DNA from: Calycina herbarum
Lineage: Eukaryota > Ascomycota > Leotiomycetes > Helotiales > Pezizellaceae
Direction: 5' to 3'
Assembly (NCBI GenBank): GCA_001414485.1
Contig: LLEY01000364.1
Location: 1 to 12,177, forward strand
Length of the DNA stretch: 12,177 nt
A program made the translations under genes and the position numbers. This document shows, one piece after another, positions 1-8,127 of the stretch (the first letter of the stretch is position 1; the number at the start of each line of letters is the position of its first letter). Under the pieces are notes generated by a model. That model was not told where the DNA came from, made no database searches, and saw nothing but the letters and a program-made list of their open reading frames with translations.

Positions 1-144
1 TTCTTACTCACATCGTCTATTCGCATCATTTCTATCTAATCTTACCTCCCTGTCTGATCCCCAAATCCACAAAAGCGTCGTGATACGCATTCATAGCTCG
101 AAATTGATCTGCGTGGCCATATTATCACCTTCTGAATCATCCTG

Positions 145-3100
145 TCAAGGACTCTCCTGGTCTTTGGAGTTGAATTTTGTCGGTCCTTCTTCTTTACCAG
201 CCTCATCTACATGCTCCTGCTGAAGGTTCAACAGAATTTTGCGAATTAACTCACGCATATTTGATGTCTTCGACCAGTCGATTCCAATAGCGGGCTGACC
301 AAGCAATTTGAGGATAAACTCGTCAGGGCTTTCTAGAAAGTGCTGGATATACCGTAGTAAAAATGGACCACAGTCATAACTGTTGTTCTGGCGTGGGATA
401 TTGGTTGCCCGTAGCGACACTATTTCGGCGGAATGTTTCAACTTGCACTTGCGTTGTAGGTAAGTGCGCAGGTTGACGGATGCCTTTTGGTGGTTTTTGT
501 CCAAGGAGTCTAATATCACGATCATTGGTTCTTTTGGGTCAAATATTGATTCTTTCGGGTTAGAGTCGCGACGAGCTGCGCTTGTTCTCTTCCGTTTTCG
601 TGTGGAGTTATCATTTCCATCAGAGACCACCTTTCCCTTAGAGACCGAGGTAGCCATAGTGGTAAGTTTTGGAGCATTGCAGATTATTGCAACATACCAA
701 TGCGTATCCTCACATATAGGAATGATGATGTAGTCCTTTAAGAGCGGCTCCTTCTTATCAGACCATTGCTTAACTGCTTCATAATTAAAACCCCGTCTTC
801 CGTTTTCAAGGGTAGTCAACTTCGTATAAAAAAAACTGTTATAGAAGCAGATCCGTTTGGCAATAGCTGGTTTGTTTTGGCAAATTTGGCGTTCAAGCCA
901 GCGAAGGTAGAAGGCAATCAGGGTGTCATTAAAGAATATACCCTCGTCAAGCCTATAAAAGTCTTGCTGGCGAACCTCAACTTGGTCTTGCTCTCCGCGA
1001 GGGTAGATTATCGAGCCTTTCCCATCCTTTGCCTCATCAGGATGTGTTGCTGTTGAAATTTTGGAGCTTGAGATCGCTGCCTCTGGGTCGACGACCGATT
1101 GTTGCAACGTCGCAGATTGTTCTAACCCTCCCTCTATCTCAACCTTCTTATGATCAACGATATAAGATTGCTGGATTACGCCGACAAGATCCGTAAACAA
1201 GACTCTGAAGACCATTCGCATATTCATCTGAGTATCATTGGTATTACTCAAGTCTTGGCCATTCGGGTGGACAGCGCACCAAAAGTCAATTCCAATGCCT
1301 GTAGTTTCGGCAAAAATGGACCAATTGATAAAGTAAAATTCATTGACCGGGACCAATTTGCTAGCGATAAGAAGGGGCTCGGGGATGCTAGGACTGAAGT
1401 CGATTTCGAAGTTGAATTTCTCGGTTTTAGGCCTTGTACTCTGATAAGACCACCCTCTCTTTCCAGCCCCGTTTGCGACATCCTCTGCATCGTTGTCCAG
1501 TAGTACCGATTTATCCACACTTGGACAAATAAATCCCGATATAGGCACTTTGTAATCTGTAGGTTGGCCTATTACAGACCCTTCCTCATCAAAGTATTCT
1601 GACATTGTAATAAAGGGCATCTGGTCAATAGGGCCGTCAACCGTGCATTTTTCCCCCTTTTGAGTATTTAGTATGTGATCATAAAAAGTATGGTCTTTGG
1701 TAACATACCGGCTGGGCCCACCACTGGATAGTCCTTATTTGTTTTTCCTTTTTCCTCTCGCCATTTTTACACGGCACATCTTCGATTACAATGTCATCTT
1801 GAGGCACATTGGCATGCTTCTTCCGACTAAAGAGTTCCTTCCTTGCAAGTCCTATCCAGTAATGGCTTTGTCTAGTCGACATAACAGATGTGACAGCCCG
1901 GATTATAGCCCCATAAGCCACGAGTGTAGCACTATTCACAGTCAGATACTGGCATCCTACTTCAGCAGTGGAAAATGCTAACCTATTACAATCCCCTAAA
2001 AGGACAAGCTCCGTGTTGGGAAAGAACGACTTCAGAAAGTCTTCTATACATGTTTGCAAAACCATAGCATTACTAGACCCTCCCATTAAGAAAAACTTGG
2101 AAGGCGGGCGGCAATTAGCTCGTGCGGAATAGTTCTCGTACTGTTGGGCAAGAAATTCTCTGGTTAGACACATCCATTCGTCAAACCAGGATTTCATTTG
2201 ATCCCTAATTTCATTAAATATGCTTAACAATTGTAAAGAGGGGGCAAGAGAGATTTACCTTGTGACCTTGATCTTTTGCCCACAGATATAATACACCTTG
2301 TCCACTTCTTCTCCAGACAGTCCTGTGTACACATGCATTCTCTTAATAAATCCCGGCTTTTGAGCCGCCAGGTCTGATTCAAAGCGGTCAGTATCTTCTC
2401 CTGCCTTTTTCTTGCATAGCTCGTAGATGTGCGACTCCCAAAGCCGGAGTATAGTACCTGACCCGGCGAATAAGGCTAATGATAGTATTAGCAAGACATC
2501 TCAATCTCAAATGGATGGCTTACCAGCAGGCGGCATGATTTCTTCAACTTGTGTTGGATCACTACATGTCTGACGAGAGGCGCTAAAATCCTAGACTTTT
2601 ATTTAGTGGAAGGTCGGTGAGAGACCGGGGACTTCACGAACAGATGTTCCTTTACCAACGTCAAATGTAAAGAAAACTTCGTCATCCTTTATTCTCGACT
2701 CCTTTGGGAATTGGTGCATCAGTCCTGCAATGGCACTCTCTATTTCCGATTGTAGTGTATATCTGCCAGCCAGGAACGGAGAAGCATTCAGAGCAAGAGT
2801 ATATAATTTGATACTAGTTTTGTCCCAATTAGATGGGATGGTAAAAGCCCAGACTAATTTGAAGCCGTCGTCTCCGACAATGCTGGATATAACCCGCTTG
2901 GCGAGCGAATGAATATAATCCGCGAGTATCCAGATCTCCGGATAAGCTGCAAGCTCAGTATCGTTATATCGAGAGACAAGATAAGGGATCTTGAGTGCGA
3001 AATCTTTGAGAGCCTTCTTTTGTTTCCTGGCTTCCGGTCCAGAATACAACGCCTCCTTCATTCCATCAATGATCACAGACCCAGTCTCATCGCCTGCAGA

Positions 3101-3445
3101 GTCCACTTCCAGTCCATGTTGAGCCTTGGATTCTTCGGTTTCGCCAGGGATATGGGCGCATTTAGTCGGGACTTCTGTTGTAAGCTCTGGTCGGTGATGG
3201 GAATTACCAGAATAGCGATAAAAATGTCTTAAATTGATGCTGCTCAAATTCGTGAATCTCCCTGCCTTAACCTGGAGGTCTGCCATGTGTATGCTTGTAT
3301 ATCCGGTACCCACATCACAAGAGACGATTATGTGAGCCCCATCGGAAGAGAAGTGATTTCGTAAGGCTGCTGGAATACGACCATTCGGATTTGAACTTGG
3401 GGGGGCGGTCTTCTTCGGCGGCGACGTATTATTGATTTTTGCCAT
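145..3445 (-). CDS. Hsp70-like ATPase fused to a Ulp1/C48-family SUMO protease (five exons, ~1031 aa)
   Basis: Proposed exons on the minus strand are 3445-2642, 2590-2524, 2475-2259, 2204-1709 and 1656-145. Introns are 51, 48, 54 and 52 nt, all GT..AG, with branch-like CACTAAAT, TGCTAAT and TACTAAAT in introns 1, 2 and 4. The coding sum is 3096 nt, an exact multiple of three. The N-terminal half is an actin-like/Hsp70 ATPase core of the HSPA12-like type. Phosphate-1 motif VSCDVGTGYTS lies near residues 41-51, phosphate-2 motif DVGKGTSDFS at 262-271 is completed across intron 1, and adenosine motif FLMGGSSN at 401-408 is followed by VAYGAIIRA. Residues ~540-710 look like a divergent post-ATPase beta region. 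Residues ~755-1005 are a Ulp1 peptidase closest in pattern to Ulp2/SENP6-7: FFNDTLIAFYLRWLE, NSFFYTKL, then catalytic His847 (THWYVAI), Asp911 (ILDSL), Gln951 and Cys957 (YDCGPF). A basic insert RKRKRTSAARR (~881-891) separates His and Asp and may be a nuclear signal. The first ATG with a good context is 3445; upstream in-frame codons lack an ATG. Predicted role: ATP-dependent recognition coupled to SUMO deconjugation, probably nuclear (inference). The alternative is two genes, but the in-frame junction at 1709/1656 argues against it. Confidence 0.8.
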
Positions 3446-4127
3446 CGTTGGTATTCGGGAAGGAAGTGCGCATATAATATAAGGCAACGAAGTCTGGTCG
3501 AATACTGCTCATATAAGATGTCAGCTACAAAGACTTGATAGCATAGCACTCCAACACACCCGTCTTTAAAGGCGTGAATACCGACGGCAGAGCCTGTCTC
3601 TGTTGTATCTGCAAGGTACTACAGACTTCCTCGGAATTGAGAATAGTGTGCGATTGTAATTCCGCAAAAAACGGGACGTCTTGAAAGCCCGCAGAAGCAG
3701 AAGAAGTATGGCTAGGCCGGTGAACGGGCTAGGAAGAGGTGTTCGGTGGAGGTGGGAGGTTGGTTGTCAATCGCAGTGAATAAGGCGGGATTTTCAGCTG
3801 CGTGTCGCAAAGTTGAGGTATAGTGGATTGCGTTGGCGGTTCAAGTATGAGAAAGGCAAATCGTTGCGATTGAATTGAAATGAGTGACTGAAGTGTTTAC
3901 CATCGTATTGAAAATAACAGACGTCTTCTAGTGTGTAATCTTTCGGCTGAACTCTGGTACGTCATATCGCAACGCGTCGCGTCGCGTACGGTTTTCTGAC
4001 TTTATAATTTATTTTCCTTACAGCGATGGCTTAACAGGCGGCGTAACAGCACTTACATTCCTATGATTCTCGCATACCTGAGCTGGTGCCGAAGAGAATA
4101 TTGCATCCCGCACAAAAACGACGAGCA
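3446..4127. promoter_or_regulatory. Divergent intergenic region between the Hsp70-Ulp1 and zinc-finger/JmjC genes
   Basis: This stretch of about 680 bp separates two start codons facing away from each other, so it must hold both promoters. It contains an ACGCGT hexamer (3972-3977) inside a CGCGT-rich run (3972-3989). A G-rich run lies near 3735-3765 and an AT-rich TATA-like tract (TTTATAATTTATT) near 4001-4013. No long open frame here looks coding. Whether the two genes are actually co-regulated cannot be seen from sequence. Confidence 0.5.
3957..4023 (+). other. Candidate 5'-UTR intron of the zinc-finger/JmjC gene
   Basis: A consensus donor GTACGT at 3957 is followed, 67 nt later, by a branch-like TTCTGAC, a T-rich tract and the acceptor TTACAG ending at 4023. 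The following sequence has an in-frame stop at 4044-4046 relative to the 4128 start, so this intron, if real, lies in the leader. Just after it sit a minimal upstream ORF (ATG at 4026, stop at 4032-4034) and an out-of-frame ATG at 4063. The evidence is splice-site consensus only. Confidence 0.35.
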
Positions 4128-5716
4128 ATGGAGACTAAACCCCCCGAGGAACGATTCAAACCATGCGACTGTTGCGAATTCAACCCCGAGGACTGGCCAT
4201 GGAGAAAAGTTACATTAACCATCCGCAAATGTATGAAGACATGTGTTTATTGTCAGAAGATATTTCCAGGGGCCTCAAGGCTGCGAAGACATCTCAGGGA
4301 GTCCAGAGAGCATAAACTTCAGCAACTCAGTGTTGTGGATGAACCTGCCGGCAGACGGCCTGCGAAGTGAGTCAAGACTCTCGTTGTAATAGCAGTAGCT
4401 AATTCACATCCGATTAATAGCATCGTCAAAACCGATCAAAATATCGCCGACAAGAGTCCTGAACACCACGTAACCGCCAGGCCAGACCATGCACCTAATG
4501 TCTCTAAGATCTCAACCCACGAGGAACAAATCAGATGCATGGAAAAGGAAGGATTTAGTAAGAGAGACGTAGACACGTTTCGGGGGCTCACGCTGTCCAC
4601 CGCTGACGACATTCCGCTCCAGGTGAGGCAGCTCTGGGAGAAATATAATGGCGGAGTGCCTGAAAGGTGGGATGCTAGACGCTGTTGGGTAGCTACACCG
4701 CCCACCGACGCTGAGCTGCTTGAGGCCACTATTGATCAGATCCATCAATCTAAGAGCGACCCATCTCTGGTCTGTTCTGTCATCCATAGAGGTGACCCAG
4801 ATGAGAAAATTGGTCCCTTGCGGGCCGTTGCACAATTAGCATTTCCGGATCTTTGGAATCCCTTGAAGCTATTGGACCTCCGCCTCCCTGTTGTTCGGGA
4901 TGGTATTCTCAAACTTCCAAAGGGCTTGAGTGCTAATATGTCGGAACCTGACAACTTGCAGACTATGCTTACCCCAAAATACTCTTCGAGCGAGCTACAT
5001 TTTGGTACAGTCTATAATCTCCAGAAATGGTTCTTGGGACTGTATACTAACGGGATGCAGATAACGCCGAGGGCTGTTCTGTTATACCGGGTGAGGCGGG
5101 TAAAAAGTTCTTTGCAACCTTTGTCAATAGCCCTCTGAATATAAAACTATTTAGAAGTACTAACGGGAGAGAGGCAAAGCTTGATGAGATTGGGCGAGAC
5201 ATGGAAGGAGGCATTACATACACAATTGACTCTGGCGAAGCCATCTACCTGCCCTCAAACTGCTTTCACGCTGTATGGACAGTTAAAGGCTGCTTCATAA
5301 TAACGTTCGACTTTATAAGGCCAAAATCTGTCAAAAGCTACTTAAGCATCATATCTGGTGGGCTAGACAGGTGCCTCGACGAAAATCGCCAGAGAGACTT
5401 GTATAACTGGTTTCTGGCCGCCTTCGACTTTGCTATAGAGAATGACCATGTGGATATCGCACTTTTCGTATGGATTGAACTGTTGGACCGCACAAGAGAA
5501 TGGGCAAGGGAGAATCCTACGTGGTCGCAGGAAGCGGCAAGTTTATGTGAGGCATTCTTGTCATCGCCCGCTTCTCTAAATCAGATTTGTCCATGTGGAG
5601 AGAGCCAGGGGAAGGGATTTCGGCAACACTTTCGAGTGTCTCATTTTCTTGCTAGCTTACGCAAGCGAGGATGCGATGAGAAGTGTCGAAAACCTCGTAA
5701 GAGACGATGTAAATAG
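4128..5716 (+). CDS. C2H2 zinc-finger / JmjC-like cupin protein (three exons, ~492 aa)
   Basis: Proposed exons are 4128-4366, 4421-5004 and 5061-5716. Introns are 54 nt (GTGAGT..ATAG, branch GCTAAT) and 56 nt (GTACAG..GCAG, branch TACTAAC), and the coding sum is 1479 nt. A C2H2 finger (C39, C42, H55, H62; CVYCQKIF) sits at the N terminus, preceded by a Cys cluster (C13, C15, C16). Residues ~200-370 resemble a JmjC/cupin-8 oxygenase. The metal motif HFD (H273, D275) is made only when intron 2 is removed, followed by GKKFFATFVNSP and the distal ligand His344 in YLPSNCFHAVW, at normal JmjC spacing. Near the C terminus, CPCG (451-454) with HF-x4-H (464-469) could bind a second zinc. Known family members are Fe(II)/2-oxoglutarate hydroxylases or histone demethylases; activity here is inferred. 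The start is the first in-frame ATG (an in-frame GTG lies at 4086), but an upstream out-of-frame ATG at 4063 leaves the 5' end uncertain. The last ~25 residues are basic and low complexity, and an overlapping frame looks more protein-like there. An AATAAA follows the stop at 5720-5725. Confidence 0.75.
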
Positions 5717-5765
5717 CATAATAAATAACTATGAGAATGAACAAAAACATTTTACTATTAGGGTT

Positions 5766-6204
5766 GGTCAATTTGGTTTTGGTCATGGTCAATTTGGTCT
5801 TGGTCGTGGTCAATTTGGTCAATTTGGTCAATTTGGTCTTGGTCGTGGTTAATTTGGTCAATTTGGTCAATTTGGTCAATTTAGTCTTGGTCGTGGTCAA
5901 TTTAGTTAATTTGGTTAATTTGATCTTGGTCGTGGTCAATTTGGTTAATTTGGTTAATTTGATCTTGGTCGTGGTCAATTTGGTCAATTTGTCAATTTGG
6001 TCTTGGTCATGGTCAATTTGGTCAATTTGGTTAATTTGATCTTGGTCGTGGTCAATTTGGTTAATTTGGTTAATTTGATCTTGGTCGTGGTCAATTTGGT
6101 CAATTTGGTCTTGGTCATGGTCAATTTGTCAATTTGGTCAATTTGGTCAATTTAATCTTGGTCGTGGTCAATTTGGTCAATTTGGTTTTGGTCGTGGTCA
6201 ATTT
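5766..6204. repeat. Minisatellite of 9-mer GGTCAATTT and 12-mer GGTCTTGGTCGT units
   Basis: By hand count this is 33 copies of the 9-mer (two lacking one base) and 12 copies of the 12-mer, which together account exactly for 439 bp. Units are arranged as one to four 9-mers followed by one 12-mer. In one plus-strand frame the units read Gly-Gln-Phe and Gly-Leu-Gly-Arg, an FG/RG-type low-complexity peptide. Eight 9-mers read GGTTAATTT, which turns the Gln codon CAA into a TAA stop. The two single-base deletions also shift the frame. A 39 bp higher-order unit (9+9+9+12) with shared variants recurs around 5898-5976 and 6048-6087. The array has strong strand asymmetry, with T/G on plus. Confidence 0.95.
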
Positions 6205-6785
6205 AGCCAGCTGTTACATATTACCAATTCTAAGATACAAACTCACAACCAGGATCAAAGCTATTGTCTACACTCTCCCCTATGTGCCTATTATCTTCAA
6301 TTAACTTCCCTATAGCAATAAAGTCGCTTTGTATAGGTGTGCACTCCTAATCCGCCGGGTATTGGTACACTTAGTGCATTTTCCTAAGATACCTTAATCT
6401 ATCATTAGTGTCTATATAACGCTTCACGCGGTTACTAACGGGGATAAGCAGGGAAAGCAATATATTAAGGAGGTTAGAAAATAGGAAGAAGGATTCTCAA
6501 CCATTGTTTCCAATTGAGGAACTGAAAAAATGCGATTTTCATTCGGTCCTACTATAATTTTCAAGATACAATTTTAGACGATCGCACTTTGGTACGATAT
6601 ATTCAAGGTTTTACTTGTTTGAAAAATAATAGAAATATATTAGAACCCTCAAATCAAATATAAAATAAAATTATATACTCTACTAAACTCTGACTTCACC
6701 TCCCTAAAAAATGACCTTGCTATTAACAACCTTATTAGGAAGTTTCAGGTTTTGATATATCATATTTAACCCTAGGTCTCCCTTT
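6205..6785. other. AT-rich spacer without a recognisable gene
   Basis: After the minisatellite the sequence becomes increasingly AT-rich, extremely so around 6600-6700. I find no open frame with family resemblance, no tRNA-like A/B boxes and no terminal repeats of a transposon. It may be a degraded or heterochromatic spacer. Confidence 0.6.
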
Positions 6786-7440
6786 TCTCAAACCCGTGTT
6801 AGCGAAATTGACCCTCGGGCGATATCGTCGCTATCTTAAACTAGAAGCTCGCAAGGTAGGAATTCCAAGCAATAGAAGGCACAGATTGAATACGTTACCG
6901 CCCCAAATAGGCGGCGAGTTCCAAGCCTACCTTGGGCAAAAAAGCAAAAGATTACGCCAGACGACCAATCAGACATTTCTCCGAACATGACCACAACGCC
7001 GATTAGTATCGCAATGCCTGTTGATGTCCTCGGAGGACCATGCGATTGGCAATCGTCGTCTTATAAATCCCGTCCAGGGTTTCTACCTAAGTGTATTCGG
7101 GAGGGGTGGCATTGTACGGACTTATGTAGCGTAAGAGAACAACTTTTCCAATACAACCATATTTACAACCAGATTACAGGAGCCCACCTATGGCCCGCAT
7201 GTCCCGTTATCAGGACTCTTCTTAGTGGCAGAATTGTATAAATCTGTGGGAACAGTAAAAATATGAGCAGCAAGATGCTACATCTAATAGAAGTAGCAGA
7301 CATTCGCATAGCGTAGGTCGAGTTTCCATGATCGGGATCATGCTGATGTGTACCCGTGGAGCCATATTATGAGAAATGTAGTAAGAGCAACAAGAATGGC
7401 TGCAATGACAGTAAAGGAGAAAGCGCGCATATTCATCTTC
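6786..7440. pseudogene. GC-richer island, possible decayed gene remnant
   Basis: This block has more balanced base composition than the AT-rich DNA on both sides. On the plus strand two short frames overlap at 6987-6990, where an ATG overlaps a TGA; neither resembles a known family. On the minus strand an ATG at 7436 opens a 32-codon frame (MNMRAFSFTVIAAILVAL...) that looks like a signal peptide or membrane anchor and stops at 7338. Further along the minus strand a broken stretch near 7190-7240 reads DNGTCGP before a stop, weakly recalling the start of fungal chitin-binding (CBM18) domains. No intact gene could be assembled, so this is a low-confidence reading. Confidence 0.25.
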
Positions 7441-8127
7441 GCTTTAAGGTTAGAATTGATAGAGTATAGAAGGTGGATTAAGAAGAGAAAGCCCGTAGAG
7501 CCAAACTTTCTACTTAACTTAAGGAGGCTTTCTAGCAATAGACCTGCTAAGCTGCATAAAGTACACGATAGCAGAACATCTTAAGAGTTATTTGGGAAGG
7601 GCCTAGAGTTGAAGTAGTTCTTCGGAAATAGGAGCACTTTTCATGTTTACACGGAATCAAGGTTTCAGAAGGAATATGTAACACAACAGAAATGCTATAT
7701 AAACTAGTTAAGAAAATATAAATCATAAAGAACGTGTCTTCTATAAACTAACCCTTTTAACTAGCACGCTGCCCTTTATAGCACTGACAAAGTGAACAGG
7801 TTTAATAACAAGTTAATTGAACTTGTTTACATAAACAACCAGGTCCAGCTGGGAAGAGAATAGAAAACAAGTTCAGAAAAAAGGAAAACATCTAAATGAA
7901 ATAGAGAGATAGCCCTTTAAATTTTTTATCATTTTAAAAGAAAACGCGAATAGGATTCAAGAATAGAAATAAGTAGAGACGATATCAAAATAGATGCGGT
8001 AGAATCATTTCCAGGGTTTAGGGCATTCTAATAACGATCAGCTTGTGATCAAGTATATTGGGAAGGAAGAAACTTACCTGTTGAGGGCAGCAGCGGCAAC
8101 TGATAAAAGCAAGGTCTTCGAGTCAGT
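7441..8127. other. AT-rich intergenic spacer downstream of the J-domain gene
   Basis: The stretch is rich in A and T, with scattered short frames on both strands and no coding signal I trust. It would include the 3' UTR and polyadenylation region of the minus-strand J-domain gene ending at 8128. No hairpin terminator, RNA gene or mobile-element end was recognised. Confidence 0.55.

Noticed and set aside
145..1620. Ulp1 frame as a stand-alone 491 aa gene
   Set aside because: Its first ~190 residues continue the Hsp70-like C-terminal region, and the frame stays open upstream of ATG 1620 to a good acceptor at 1657, joining in phase to the ATPase exon.
3735..3765. G-quadruplex in the divergent promoter
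   Set aside because: It has mostly GG runs with one GGG, so only a weak two-layer structure is possible; not distinctive enough to claim.
4436..5244. Several minus-strand frames opposite the JmjC gene
   Set aside because: They are shadows of well-supported coding exons, with no family resemblance of their own.
5652..5987. Minus-strand TKLTKLTTTK repeat frame as a protein
   Set aside because: It is the reverse frame of the same minisatellite, with no start context or family resemblance.
5731..6039. Plus-strand frame of VNLVLVV repeats as a membrane protein
   Set aside because: It is only a second reading frame of the GGTCAATTT minisatellite; any frame of such an array is open by composition.
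5766..6204. CRISPR array
   Set aside because: Units are directly adjacent 9- and 12-mers with no unique spacers, and the genome is eukaryotic.
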